This document shows, piece after piece, positions 1-8,924 of a stretch of 64,000 nt of DNA (its first letter is position 1; the number at the start of each line of letters is the position of its first letter). The notes below the pieces were generated by a model, which saw only the letters and a program-made list of their open reading frames with translations, ran no database searches and was not told the origin of the DNA. Both the position numbers and the translations under genes were made by a program. This DNA comes from JAFGOG01 sp034429215 (lineage in GTDB: Bacteria > Chloroflexota > Anaerolineae > JAAYZQ01), in assembly GCA_034429215.1 (NCBI GenBank), contig DAOUGI010000097.1:98619-162618 (forward strand), read 5' to 3'.

Positions 1-1
1 G

Positions 2-1093
2 GCGGGCCTCGGCCCGGATACAGCCGCCTATCGCCGGCTGATGGAGCCGCTGGCGGCCGGCTGGCAGGGGCTGCTGCACGACCTCCTCGGGCCGCTGCGC
101 GTCCCGCGTCACCCATTGTTGATGGCCCGCTTTGGGCTGGCCGGGCTGCTGCCGGCCGTCACGCTGGCCCGCCGGGCCTTTCGCGGTGAGCGGGCTCGCG
201 CTGTCCTGGCCGGCATGGCCTCGCACGCCATGATGCCCCTGACGAGGCCGGCCACGGCTGCCTTTGGGCTAGTGCTTGCCCTGGTGGCTCACGCGGTAGG
301 CTGGCCAATGCCTCGCGGCGGCTCGCAGCGCATCCCAGATGCGCTCGGCGCCCATTTTCGGTCGTTGGGAGGCCAGATCATCACCGGCAATCCCGTGCGC
401 TCAATGGCCGACCTGCCGGACGCCCGAGCCATCCTGTTTGACACCTCACCCCGCCAGCTTGTCCAGATAGCAGGCGAACGGCTGCCGGCCGGCTACCGGC
501 AGGCCTTGTCCCGCTACCGCTACGGACCCGGTGTCTTCAAGGCCGACTATGCGCTCGACGGCCCGATCCCCTGGCGGGCCCAAGAGTGCTTGCGCGCCGG
601 CACAGTGCACGTCGGCGGCACCTTGGACGAGATCGCGGCAGCCGAAGCGGCCCCCTGGCGAGGGGAGCATCCGGAACGGCCGCTGGTGCTGGTAGCCCAG
701 CAAAGCCTCTTCGATCCTGCCCGCGCCCCTGCGGGCAAGCACACGGTGTGGGCCTATTGTCACGTCCCTCACGGCTCGGCCGAGGACATGACCGACCGGC
801 TTGAGGCACAGCTTGAGCGCTTTGCCCCGGGCTTTCGAGATCGCATCCTCGCCCGCCATACCCTCACGGCCGCCGACATGGAGGCCTACAACCCCAACTA
901 TGTCGGGGGCGATATCAACGCAGGCGTCCAAGACCTGCGCCAGCTCTTCACCCGGCCCGTGGCCCGTCTGGATCCTTACACGACACCGGTGCGAGGTCTC
1001 TATCTCTGCTCGTCATCCACGCCGCCGGGAGGGGGCGTACACGGCCTGTGCGGCTACTATGCCGCGCAGGCCGCCCTGCGGCGCCTTTCCTAG
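2..1093 (+). CDS. Phytoene dehydrogenase-like FAD-dependent oxidoreductase, 5' end missing
   Basis: The reading frame is open from the first bases, so the gene begins upstream of the window and the N-terminal Rossmann dinucleotide-binding motif is not visible. The C-terminus carries the FAD-contacting segment typical of the phytoene desaturase/CrtI-like superfamily (COG1233): GLYLCSSSTPPGGGVHG followed by the small helix YYAAQAAL. Before it lies a substrate region with an NPNYVGGDI motif, also common in this group. Members dehydrogenate or isomerise carotenoids or other polyenes, but many are uncharacterised, so no substrate can be named. It stands alone before a promoter for the next gene. 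Confidence 0.8.
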   Translation, partial: AGLGPDTAAYRRLMEPLAAGWQGLLHDLLGPLRVPRHPLLMARFGLAGLLPAVTLARRAFRGERARAVLAGMASHAMMPLTRPATAAFGLVLALVAHAVGWPMPRGGSQRIPDALGAHFRSLGGQIITGNPVRSMADLPDARAILFDTSPRQLVQIAGERLPAGYRQALSRYRYGPGVFKADYALDGPIPWRAQECLRAGTVHVGGTLDEIAAAEAAPWRGEHPERPLVLVAQQSLFDPARAPAGKHTVWAYCHVPHGSAEDMTDRLEAQLERFAPGFRDRILARHTLTAADMEAYNPNYVGGDINAGVQDLRQLFTRPVARLDPYTTPVRGLYLCSSSTPPGGGVHGLCGYYAAQAALRRLS

Positions 1094-1143
1094 TCGCCGG
1101 ACGATCCAAGTCGGACCACCTCCCATTTCCCCTGCCGCCTTCG

Positions 1144-1172
1144 TTGACGGCCGCGCCCGTTTGTGGTACACT
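1144..1172 (+). promoter_or_regulatory. Sigma70-type promoter with extended -10
   Basis: TTGACG at 1144-1149 and TACACT at 1167-1172 are separated by 17 bp, and TG sits one base before the -10. It lies directly upstream of the secreted repeat protein at 1201. Confidence 0.75.
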
Positions 1173-1200
1173 GGGCGCGTTGTTCCAAGGAGGAGGAGAA

Positions 1201-3231
1201 ATGCTCAGCACTAGGTCCGCTCTAGTCCTGGCCTGTTTGCTGCTGTTCTTTTGCCCCGCTTCGGCATCGGCTCAGCAGCCGCTCACCCTAGGCGTCCCGG
1301 TCGATGGCGCCCTGTCCGGCACCGGCGACCAGGAGTATTACGAGATATCCGTCGCCGCCGGGCTGCACCTGACCGTCGTCGTCGACGCCGCTGTCTACAA
1401 CTCAAATTCCTACGAGCTCTACATCAAGTACGGCGCGCTGCCCACCCCCACCGACTATGACGACAAGGGCGACTCGCCCAATGCCGACCAGGCGGTCGAG
1501 ATCGCCTCGACCCAGGCCGGCACCTACTACATCCTGCTCCGCTCCGCCGCGGGCGGCGGCAGCTATACCATTGTCGCCCACGACGGCACGACCTTCCCCA
1601 CGCTGGCCGACGGCATCTCCCAGCCCGGCGAGCTCCAGTCCACCTACGACATCAAGTACTACCAGGTGCCGGCGATCGCCGGCGAGCACCTGATCGTCGT
1701 CCTGGACGCCTCCGTCTACAACTCGAACTCCTACGACCTCTACATCCGGTTCGGCGTGCTGCCTACCACCCTGATCTACGACGACGCCGGCGATCTGCCT
1801 GACGCCGACCAGGCGGTCGAGATCCCCTCCACCCAGGCCGGCACCTACTACGTCATGATCCGCTCCACCGCGGGCGGCGACAACTACACGATCACCGCCC
1901 ACACCGCCGCCACCTTCCCCACCCTGACCGACGGCACGCCGTGGTCCGGCGAGCTCCAGTCCACCTACGACTGCAAGCTCTACCAGATCACCGTCGCCGC
2001 CGGCGAGCACCTGATCGTCGTCCTCGACACCTCGGTCTACAACTCCAACTCCTACGACCTCTACATCCGGTTCGGCTCCCTGCCCACCACCCTCGTCTAC
2101 GACGATGCCGGCGACCTGCCCGACGCCGACCAGGCGGTCGAGATCCCCTCCACCCAGACCGGCACCTACTACGTCATGATCCGCTCCGCCGCGGGCGGCG
2201 ACAACTATACGATCACCGCCCACACCGCCGCCACCTTCCCCACCCTGGCCGACGGCACGCCCCGGCCCGGCGAGCTGCAATCCACCTACGACTGCAAGCT
2301 CTACCAGGTCACCGTCGCCGCCGGCGAGCACCTGATCGTCGTCCTCGACGCCTCGGTCTACAACTCGAACTCCTACGACCTCTACATCAGGTTCGGCTCC
2401 CTGCCCACCACCCTCGTCTACGACGACGCCGGCGACCTGCCCAACGCCGACCAGGCGGTCGAGATCCCCTCCACCCAGGCCGGCACCTACTACATCCTGA
2501 TCCGCTCCACCGCGGGCGGCGACAACTATACGATCACCGCCCACACCGCCGGCACCTTCCCCACCCTGGCCGACGGCACACCGCGGCCCGGCGAGCTGCA
2601 ATCCACCTACGACTGCAAGCTCTACCAGGTCACCGTCGCCGCCGGCGAGCATCTGATCGTCTTCCTCGACGCCTCGGTCTACAACTCCAACTCCTACGAC
2701 CTGTACATCAAGTTCGGCTCCCTGCCGACCACCCTTATCTACGACGATGCCGGCGACCTGCCCAACGCCGACCAGGCGGTCGAGATCCCCTCCACCCAGG
2801 TTGGTACCTACTACATCCTGATCCGCTCCGCCTCTGGTGGCGGCGACTATGTCGTCACCGCCCACACCGCCGGCACCTTCCCCACCCTGATCCCCGGCGT
2901 GCCAAAACCCGGTGAGCTCCAATCCACCTACGACGTCAAATTCTACCAGATCACCGTCGCTGCGGACGAGGACCTGGTAGTTATTCTTGACGGCGCGTCC
3001 AACTATAACCACTACGACCTTTACCTGCGCTTTGGCGCGCTGCCCACCACGTTGGTATACGACGCCAAGGGCGCCGGCGCCTACGCCGACCAGCGGATCG
3101 AGGTCAACCCCACCCAGGCCGGCGCCTACTACCTGATGATCCGCTCCACCTCGGGCGGCGGCGCCTATACCCTGCGGGCCAGTCTCGTCCGTTGCCGCAT
3201 CTTCCTGCCGGCTGTCGTGAAAAGCTACTAG
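1201..3231 (+). CDS. Secreted protein with six 107-residue beta repeats (PPC-like)
   Basis: The start at 1201 was chosen over earlier in-frame codons because an AAGGAGGAGG ribosome site precedes it, the promoter at 1144-1172 lies just upstream, and a signal peptide begins there (hydrophobic run, cleavage likely after ASA at about residue 24). The 676-residue product is almost entirely six tandem repeats of 107 residues, each with the core pattern LQSTYD, YQ(V/I)TVAAGEHL, YNSNSYDLYI, ADQAVEI, GTYYxxIRS. This looks like bacterial pre-peptidase C-terminal (PPC) beta-sandwich domains, but no catalytic domain is present. It ends in IFLPAVVKSY, a C-terminus resembling that of the beta-helix protein at 13425. 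A surface or adhesive role is inference. Confidence 0.8.
   Translation: MLSTRSALVLACLLLFFCPASASAQQPLTLGVPVDGALSGTGDQEYYEISVAAGLHLTVVVDAAVYNSNSYELYIKYGALPTPTDYDDKGDSPNADQAVEIASTQAGTYYILLRSAAGGGSYTIVAHDGTTFPTLADGISQPGELQSTYDIKYYQVPAIAGEHLIVVLDASVYNSNSYDLYIRFGVLPTTLIYDDAGDLPDADQAVEIPSTQAGTYYVMIRSTAGGDNYTITAHTAATFPTLTDGTPWSGELQSTYDCKLYQITVAAGEHLIVVLDTSVYNSNSYDLYIRFGSLPTTLVYDDAGDLPDADQAVEIPSTQTGTYYVMIRSAAGGDNYTITAHTAATFPTLADGTPRPGELQSTYDCKLYQVTVAAGEHLIVVLDASVYNSNSYDLYIRFGSLPTTLVYDDAGDLPNADQAVEIPSTQAGTYYILIRSTAGGDNYTITAHTAGTFPTLADGTPRPGELQSTYDCKLYQVTVAAGEHLIVFLDASVYNSNSYDLYIKFGSLPTTLIYDDAGDLPNADQAVEIPSTQVGTYYILIRSASGGGDYVVTAHTAGTFPTLIPGVPKPGELQSTYDVKFYQITVAADEDLVVILDGASNYNHYDLYLRFGALPTTLVYDAKGAGAYADQRIEVNPTQAGAYYLMIRSTSGGGAYTLRASLVRCRIFLPAVVKSY
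1273..3198 (+). repeat. Six tandem 321-bp coding repeats
   Basis: The phrase coding FPTL recurs at 1594, 1915, 2236, 2557 and 2878, giving an exact 321-bp (107-codon) period. The central units are nearly identical in DNA, while the first and last are diverged. This is the pattern expected from recent unequal crossover or gene conversion inside the array. Confidence 0.95.
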
Positions 3232-3284
3232 AGGCTGTTACCTCACGCGCCCGGCTTGTCGGAAAGCAAACAGGAGACCGCTGC

Positions 3285-4115
3285 ATGATGAACTACGATC
3301 CCGATTGGGTCAAATCCTATTACGACCAATACGGCACCAAAGAGTGGCAGCGGTGGGATGCCAGCCTCGTCGAGCAGGTCAAGCTCGAGGTGCACCTCCA
3401 CTACCTCCGCGCCTGCCTCCGCGCGGATGACCGCATCCTGGAGATCGGCGCGGGTCCCGGCAGATTCACCCAACACCTGGCCGGCATCTCCAACCGGATC
3501 GTGGTTGCCGACATCTCGCCGGTGCAGCTCCGGCTCAATCGAGACAACGCCCAGGTGTTGGGCTACGACAAGTCGGTGGAGCGCTGGGCAGAGTGCGACA
3601 TCTGCGACCTGCGCCCTCACTTTGGCGACGCCGAGTTTGACGCCGTCGTCTGTTACGGAGGGCCGCTCAGCTACGTCTTTGATCGGCGCGACAGGGCCAT
3701 CTCCGAGCTGCTGCGCGTCGCCAGGCCGGGCGGCAGGCTCTTGCTCGGCGTGATGAGCTTGTGGGGGACCGTCCACCAGTTCCTGCCTGATGTTCTGACC
3801 CTGGATCCTGCCGTTAACCAGGATATCATGGCCACGGGCGATCTGGGGCCTGCCGTGGGCGCCCACTTTTGCCACATGTATCGGGCCGCCGAGCTCAGGC
3901 AGTGCCTGGAGCAGGCGGGGGCAGTCGTCGAGATCCTGTCGGCCAGCGACTGTCTGTCGGCCACCTGGGCCGAACGCCTGGGCGACGTCTACCAGGACGA
4001 GGCGGCCTGGCGGTTCCTGATAGATATGGAGATACAAGCCTGTTGCGAGCCCGGCTGCCTTGACATGGGCACGCACCTGATCGCCGTCTGCCGGAAGCCG
4101 GGGGTGGAACGATGA
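3285..4115 (+). CDS. Class I SAM-dependent methyltransferase
   Basis: The start ATGATG at 3285 follows CAGGAGACC, and the earlier in-frame ATG at 3192 lies inside the preceding gene, so it is rejected. The 276-residue product has the Rossmann methyltransferase signature ILEIGAGPGRFTQHLA (motif I, roughly residues 48-63), an acidic motif II (VVADIS), and FDAVVCYGGPLSYV as motif IV, followed by LLRVARPGGRLLLGV. This matches the Methyltransf_11/25 group acting on small molecules. The stop overlaps the next start by 4 bp (ATGA), so it is translationally coupled to the phosphotransferase. Substrate unknown. Confidence 0.85.
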   Translation: MMNYDPDWVKSYYDQYGTKEWQRWDASLVEQVKLEVHLHYLRACLRADDRILEIGAGPGRFTQHLAGISNRIVVADISPVQLRLNRDNAQVLGYDKSVERWAECDICDLRPHFGDAEFDAVVCYGGPLSYVFDRRDRAISELLRVARPGGRLLLGVMSLWGTVHQFLPDVLTLDPAVNQDIMATGDLGPAVGAHFCHMYRAAELRQCLEQAGAVVEILSASDCLSATWAERLGDVYQDEAAWRFLIDMEIQACCEPGCLDMGTHLIAVCRKPGVER

Positions 4116-5098
4116 GCCATCCTTTCCCTGCACTCGCCTCTATCCTTTCTCCCCAAGCCTTGATCGACCGGGTGTTGCCCGGCTTTGCGGTGGGCGAGAT
4201 CGCCGAGTGCCGGCTCTACTCTACCGGCTTTAACCACACCTACCGGCTCACAACCGCTGCGGGGTCCACCTACTACCTGCGCGCCTACCGCCGTGGCTGG
4301 CGCACCCTGGACGACATCCGCTACGAGATCGATCTCCTCAACCACCTGAAGCACAAAAGCTTTCCGGCGGCGCAGCCGGTGCCCTGCCGCGACGGCCAAT
4401 ACTATTGCGCCGTGCCCGCTCCCGAGGGGCGGCGTTACCTGGCTCTCTTCACCGAGGCCCCCGGCCATGAGGTCTCGTACGATCGCGAGCCCGAGCAGGT
4501 GGCCAAGCGCTACGGCCAGGCTGTAGCCCGCATGCACAACGCCCTCGACGACTTTTCCAGCCCGCACCCCCGCTTCCGCCTCGACCTCGCCTATTTCGTC
4601 GACCGGCCCCTGCCCTACATACAACCGTTCCTGGCCCATCGCCCCGACGATTGGGCCTACGTGCAGCACTTTGCCGCCGCCCTGCGCGACCGGCTCCTGC
4701 GACTGCCTGCCGGCCAGCTTGAGCAGGGCGCCTGCCACGGTGACCTTCAGGGCTACCATGCCAACGTGGCCCCCGACGGCGCCTTGACCTTCTTCGACTT
4801 TGACTGCGGCGGCTACGGCTACCGAGCCTACGATCTGGCCGTATTTTTGTGGTGCTGCCGCCTCCAGGACGCCGTCGCCGCCCGCTGGGCCCCATTTCTG
4901 CAAGCCTACCGGGAAACGCGGCCCCTGAGTGATCTGGATGTGCAAGCCGTCCCATTGTTCGTCTGCGCCCGTTACCTGTGGCACATAGGCGTACACACCC
5001 AAAACGCCCCAGATTGGGGCATCGACTTTCTCAACAACGACTACTGGGCCACCCACCTCAAGCGCTTGCGAGACGCCGAATCCGACTACCTGACTTAG
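4112..5098 (+). CDS. Aminoglycoside-phosphotransferase-fold kinase (APH family)
   Basis: This 328-residue protein has the APH kinase fold: an N-terminal lobe with a conserved RAYRRGWR segment, the catalytic loop ACHGDLQGYHANV (HxDxxxxN-type Brenner motif) near residue 210, and the metal-binding FFDFDCGGYGYRAYDLAVFLW. The family includes homoserine, choline and stress-response (SrkA-like) kinases as well as resistance enzymes, and the sequence closely resembles the SrkA/homoserine-kinase-like branch. A resistance role is not implied. It is coupled to the upstream methyltransferase by an ATGA overlap. Confidence 0.85.
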   Translation: MSHPFPALASILSPQALIDRVLPGFAVGEIAECRLYSTGFNHTYRLTTAAGSTYYLRAYRRGWRTLDDIRYEIDLLNHLKHKSFPAAQPVPCRDGQYYCAVPAPEGRRYLALFTEAPGHEVSYDREPEQVAKRYGQAVARMHNALDDFSSPHPRFRLDLAYFVDRPLPYIQPFLAHRPDDWAYVQHFAAALRDRLLRLPAGQLEQGACHGDLQGYHANVAPDGALTFFDFDCGGYGYRAYDLAVFLWCCRLQDAVAARWAPFLQAYRETRPLSDLDVQAVPLFVCARYLWHIGVHTQNAPDWGIDFLNNDYWATHLKRLRDAESDYLT

Positions 5099-5161
5099 CC
5101 TTCGCCCTTCTCGTGGCGAAAGCCTGGATTTCGCGACAGCCCCAGGCGATCCAACGCCCTT

Positions 5162-5190
5162 TTGACAACCGGCAGGAATCATGCTAGACT
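5162..5190 (+). promoter_or_regulatory. Strong sigma70 promoter for the NB-ARC/TPR gene
   Basis: A perfect TTGACA (5162-5167), a 17-bp spacer and TAGACT (5185-5190) with TGC immediately before the -10 give an extended promoter. It starts a leader of about 110 nt before the start codon at 5308. Confidence 0.75.
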
Positions 5191-5307
5191 GCAACCCGGC
5201 GCACATCGGGTGTCAATCAAAGGTCAGGCAGCGCTGCGGCAGGGGTATTCTCCTGCCCGTGCGTCGCTCCATGCCGGCCAGAACCACCTTGCGATCAGGA
5301 GAGGGAC

Positions 5308-7821
5308 ATGCCGGACGAGGAAGAAGCGTACAGCACCGCCGCGATGCGCAGGCTGCTGACGGTGGCGTTTGACGATCCCGGCCTGGACGCCTTCGCCATG
5401 GACAGCTACCCCGAGGTGTACGACCGGTTCAGCCGCGGTCTGCGCAAGGACGAAAAAACCACCCTGCTGCTGGACCACTGCCGGCGGACAGAGGGAGAGC
5501 TGGAGCGGCTGTCGGCGGCGGTCCAGGCGCGGGTGCCGTGGACCTACCTTCCGCCTCGCCCGCCCGACCCCGCCGAGCTGGCCGAGCCTGGATCCAGGCT
5601 GCCGGGCTGGCGGCTGCCCTTCCTGCGCAACGCCCTCTTCACCGGCCGCATTGGCCCTCTCAAGGCCCTGGCCCAGGTCCTTCTTCACACCCCGACCGGT
5701 TCCCTCTCCAGCCCGGTCGCCCAAGTTGTTCATGCCATGGGCGGCGCCGGCAAGACCCAGCTCGCCGTCGAGTTCACCTACCGCTACGGCCGCTTTTTCC
5801 ACGGCGTCCACTGGCTCAACGCCGTCCAGCCATCGTCGCTCGAGGCCCAAGTGGCCGAGTGCGGCCTGGCCATGGGCCTTCCCAACTGGCCCGACCGGCA
5901 GCCGGAGCAGGTCGCCCGCACCCTCGGGGCATGGAGCGAGAGCGGCCCCCGCTTGATCGTCCTCGACAACATCGAAGACGTGCCGGTGGCGCGCGACTGG
6001 CTCGCCCGCCTGGCCGCCGGCGGAACCATGCGCCTGCTTCTGACCTCCCGGCGCAGGAGCTGGCCGGCCGACCTGGGCCTGATCCCCCTGCCGTTGGAGC
6101 TTTTCAGCCCTGCCGAAAGCTTGGCCTTCCTGCGCCGCTACCTGCCCACCGCGGCCGATCAGGATCTCCACGCCCTGGCCGAGCGGTTGGGCCATCTGCC
6201 CCTGGCCCTCGAGCTGGCCGGCCGCTACCTGGCCGACCTGCCTCGCCTGCCGGTAGCCGGCTATACCGCCCGGATGCGCGACGCCCTCGGCGATCCATCG
6301 ATGAACAACTGGCTGGCCGAGCTGGGCAACCCCACTGGCCACGACCTCGACCTCGCCGCTACCTTTGCCCTGAGCTGGCAGCGCGTCACCGGTCCCGAAG
6401 GTCCCGCGGCCCGCCGCCTCTTTGCCATCGCCGGCTGGTGCGCTCCCAACCAGCCCATCCCCTGCCAGGTCCTGGAGCAAGCTGCCGGGCTGGACGTCGA
6501 GAGCTGCGATCAGGCCGCCGGGCTCCTGGCCCGCCTGGGTCTGGTTGACTGGGAAAATCGGCTGGCAGGGCCGGCCCTCCACCCCCTCCTGGCCGAGTTC
6601 GGCCGCAAGCTGGAGGCAGACGGCGCCCCGCTGGTGGCGCTGGTCAACGCCTTGATGGAGATTGCCTACCAAGCCAACGACACGGGCCTGCCGGCGCAGT
6701 TTGTCCCGCTGCGGCCTCACATTGAGGCCGCCGTGGCCTGGGCCGACGAGGTCGGGCTGGAGACGGCCGGAGTGCTGTGGAACGAGCTGGGCTCCCACCG
6801 CCACAAGGTGGCCGACTATGCCGGGGCGCGGGCCGCCTACGAACGGGCGCTGGCGATCTTTCAACGAGCGTTGGGATCCGACGATCCCAACGTGACAGCC
6901 TTGGTCAACAACCTGGGGCTGGTGCTCCAGGACATGGGCGACCTGGCCGGCGCGCGGGCCGCCTTTGAGCAGGCCCTGCGCATCGACGAGCAGGCCTACG
7001 GCCCCGACCATCCGGCCATCGCCGCAGACGTCAACAACCTGGGGAGTGCCCTCAAGGTCCTGGGCGACCTGGCCGGCGCGCGGGCCGCCTTCGAGCGGGC
7101 GCTGCGCATCGACGAGCAGGCCAAAGGCCCCGACCATCCCGACGTCGCCACCGACGTAAACAACCTGGGGAGCGTGCTCCACGACCTGGGCGACCTGGCC
7201 GGCGCGCGGGCCGCCTTCGAGCGGGCCCTGCGCATCGGTGAGCACTCCTATGGCCCCGACCATCCGGCCATCGCCCCCGACATTAACAACCTGGGTCGGT
7301 TGCTCCACGACCTGGGTGACCTGGCCGGCGCGCGGGCCGCCTTTGAGCGGGCTCTGCGCATCGACGAGCAGGTCTACGGCCTCGACCATCCCGACGTCGC
7401 CAGGGACGTCAACAACCTCGGTGGCGTGCTCCAGGCCCTGGGCGACCTGGCCGGGGCGCAAGCCGCTTTTGAGCGCGCGCTGGCCATCGACGAGCGAGCC
7501 TGCGGCCCCGGCCACCCGGACGTCGCCAGGGACGTCAACAACCTTGGCGGTGTGCTCCAGGCCCTGGGTGACCTGGCTGGGACGCGGGCGGCGTACGAGC
7601 GCGCGCTGGCCATCTGGCAATCGGCCTACGGCCAAGAGCACATCCAGGTAGCCATAGCCCACAACAACCTTGGGCTGGTGCTACCGGCCTTTGGCGACCT
7701 GGCCGGGGCGCGGGCCGAGTTCGAGCAGGCGTTGGCTATCCTGGTCAAGCTCTTGCCGCCCGACCATCCCCTTATCCAGATCGCGCGACGCAACCTGTCT
7801 GAGGCCAATGCACTTACCTAA
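5308..7821 (+). CDS. STAND NTPase: death-like effector-associated N-terminus, NB-ARC, TPR array
   Basis: The 837-residue protein has three parts. Residues about 5-75 (RLLTVAFDDPGLDAF through GLRKDEKTTLLLDHC) resemble the small helical effector-associated (death-like) adaptor domains described on bacterial STAND proteins. Residues about 110-400 form an NB-ARC ATPase, with Walker A HAMGGAGKTQLAVEF, Walker B RLIVLDNIED, the LLLTSRR sensor and the GLPL-like LPLALELAGRYL. From about residue 500 to the end are eight kinesin-light-chain-type 42-residue TPRs. In this architecture TPRs sense a ligand and the N-terminal domain recruits an effector. No effector enzyme is encoded in this protein or next to it. 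The start follows AGGAGAGGG. Defence or programmed-death signalling is inferred from the family. Confidence 0.85.
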   Translation: MPDEEEAYSTAAMRRLLTVAFDDPGLDAFAMDSYPEVYDRFSRGLRKDEKTTLLLDHCRRTEGELERLSAAVQARVPWTYLPPRPPDPAELAEPGSRLPGWRLPFLRNALFTGRIGPLKALAQVLLHTPTGSLSSPVAQVVHAMGGAGKTQLAVEFTYRYGRFFHGVHWLNAVQPSSLEAQVAECGLAMGLPNWPDRQPEQVARTLGAWSESGPRLIVLDNIEDVPVARDWLARLAAGGTMRLLLTSRRRSWPADLGLIPLPLELFSPAESLAFLRRYLPTAADQDLHALAERLGHLPLALELAGRYLADLPRLPVAGYTARMRDALGDPSMNNWLAELGNPTGHDLDLAATFALSWQRVTGPEGPAARRLFAIAGWCAPNQPIPCQVLEQAAGLDVESCDQAAGLLARLGLVDWENRLAGPALHPLLAEFGRKLEADGAPLVALVNALMEIAYQANDTGLPAQFVPLRPHIEAAVAWADEVGLETAGVLWNELGSHRHKVADYAGARAAYERALAIFQRALGSDDPNVTALVNNLGLVLQDMGDLAGARAAFEQALRIDEQAYGPDHPAIAADVNNLGSALKVLGDLAGARAAFERALRIDEQAKGPDHPDVATDVNNLGSVLHDLGDLAGARAAFERALRIGEHSYGPDHPAIAPDINNLGRLLHDLGDLAGARAAFERALRIDEQVYGLDHPDVARDVNNLGGVLQALGDLAGAQAAFERALAIDERACGPGHPDVARDVNNLGGVLQALGDLAGTRAAYERALAIWQSAYGQEHIQVAIAHNNLGLVLPAFGDLAGARAEFEQALAILVKLLPPDHPLIQIARRNLSEANALT
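6833..7760 (+). repeat. 126-bp tandem coding repeats (TPR units)
   Basis: The phrase coding AAFERALRIDEQ recurs every 126 bp (near 6833, 6959, 7085, 7211, 7337, 7463, 7589 and 7715). DNA identity between neighbouring units is high, so the array can expand or contract in frame. Confidence 0.9.
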
Positions 7822-7849
7822 AGTGATGCTAAAGTGAAACCCACACGCC

Positions 7850-7882
7850 GGTGCGTTGCGCCTGCTGTTGATGCAACGCACC
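7850..7882 (+). other. Intergenic stem-loop before the GNAT gene
   Basis: GGTGCGTTGC at 7850-7859 pairs perfectly with GCAACGCACC at 7873-7882 around a 13-nt loop. No T-tract follows, so it is not a canonical terminator. It lies just before the AAGGAGGT ribosome site of the next gene and may stabilise or regulate that mRNA. Confidence 0.5.
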
Positions 7883-7907
7883 CGATCCAAATAAGGAGGT
7901 CCGGCAT

Positions 7908-8924
7908 ATGCCAACCGATCCGATCGTCCTTCCCGATATGCCCGCCGTTGGCGGGCTAACCTTCCGCTCCATCGCAGGTGAGGAGGACGCCGCCCTGCTC
8001 TACGCCGTCCACACCGGGCGCATCGACCGCGATCAGGTCGATCCCTCGTCGCACTTTGAAGACGTGCCGTCTCTGGATGGACTGCGCGACGATCTGTCGC
8101 AGGCAGTCGCCGCCGGAGAGCAAGACCAATGGCTGGTTGCCCAGATCCATGATCGGGTCGTGGGCTACAGTCAGCTTGAGAGCTGGCACGAAGAGGACGA
8201 CATCTGGGCCTACTTTATCGGAGGCTGGGTCTTGCCCGAGTGGCGCGGCAAAGGCATCGGCACGGCCATGCTCCGTTGGGCAGAGGCCACGGCGCGCCGA
8301 TCGGCGGCTGCGCTGCATCCGGGCGAAAGGTTCGAGTTCGCCGCCAACGCCAGCAGCACCGAGCGCGACGCCGCTGCCCTCCTGCGGAACGAAGGATATT
8401 ACGTCGCCTTCACCACCCTCGAGTTGCGTTTTGACATCTCGACGACCCTCCCGCCGGCCCCGCCCCTGCCGCCCGGCATCGAGGTACGCCCTGTGCTGCC
8501 CGAGCACTACCCACAGATCATCTCCAGCATCATCAACTGCTACTACGACGCTTTCCCCGGTAACCGCTTCCGCACCACCTTCGATCGCGTCGCCTACTAC
8601 TCCGCCGAATTCCGCAAGCCCAAGTACGACCCCAAGCTTTGGTACATAGCCTGGGATGGCGACCAGGTCGTGGGCCAGGCCATCATGGTCATCAGAAGCG
8701 GCCAGGCCTATCTGAGCCAGTTGAGCATCCGGCCCGCGTGGCGGCGCAAGGGCTTGGCCCGTGCCCTCATGATCCGCGCCTTGCGCGACATGCGCGACCG
8801 CGGCGAGCAGATGATCTGGACCGACACCTTTGCCGAATATCAGACCCGCGCCGTAGACCTCTACCGCAGCCTGGGCTTTTACGTGGTCAAAGAGTTCCCG
8901 CGCTACCGAAAATCAGCGGGATGA
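7908..8924 (+). CDS. Tandem double-GNAT acetyltransferase
   Basis: The 338-residue protein contains two GNAT folds. The first (residues about 14-170) has the acetyl-CoA pyrophosphate loop VLPEWRGKGIGTAML. The second (about 185-335) has SIRPAWRRKGLARALM, and a C-terminal YRSLGFYVVKEFPRY strand typical of GNATs. The start at 7908 follows AAGGAGGT. Both acetyl-CoA loops look intact, so both halves may be active. Acceptor unknown. The stop overlaps the next short frame by 4 bp. Confidence 0.88.
   Translation: MPTDPIVLPDMPAVGGLTFRSIAGEEDAALLYAVHTGRIDRDQVDPSSHFEDVPSLDGLRDDLSQAVAAGEQDQWLVAQIHDRVVGYSQLESWHEEDDIWAYFIGGWVLPEWRGKGIGTAMLRWAEATARRSAAALHPGERFEFAANASSTERDAAALLRNEGYYVAFTTLELRFDISTTLPPAPPLPPGIEVRPVLPEHYPQIISSIINCYYDAFPGNRFRTTFDRVAYYSAEFRKPKYDPKLWYIAWDGDQVVGQAIMVIRSGQAYLSQLSIRPAWRRKGLARALMIRALRDMRDRGEQMIWTDTFAEYQTRAVDLYRSLGFYVVKEFPRYRKSAG

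Noticed and set aside
1402..3012. 536-codon open frame on the minus strand
   Set aside because: It is the mirror of the six-repeat secreted gene; its Gly/Val/Asp-rich periodic sequence follows the 321-bp repeats and has no ribosome site or domain.
4112..5098. Aminoglycoside resistance gene
   Set aside because: APH fold is clear but the sequence and pairing with a methyltransferase fit the broad SrkA/homoserine-kinase-like group; resistance cannot be claimed.
5224..7662. 812-codon open frame on the minus strand
   Set aside because: It is antisense to the NB-ARC/TPR gene and reflects high-GC codon use; the plus strand has clear ATPase and TPR motifs.
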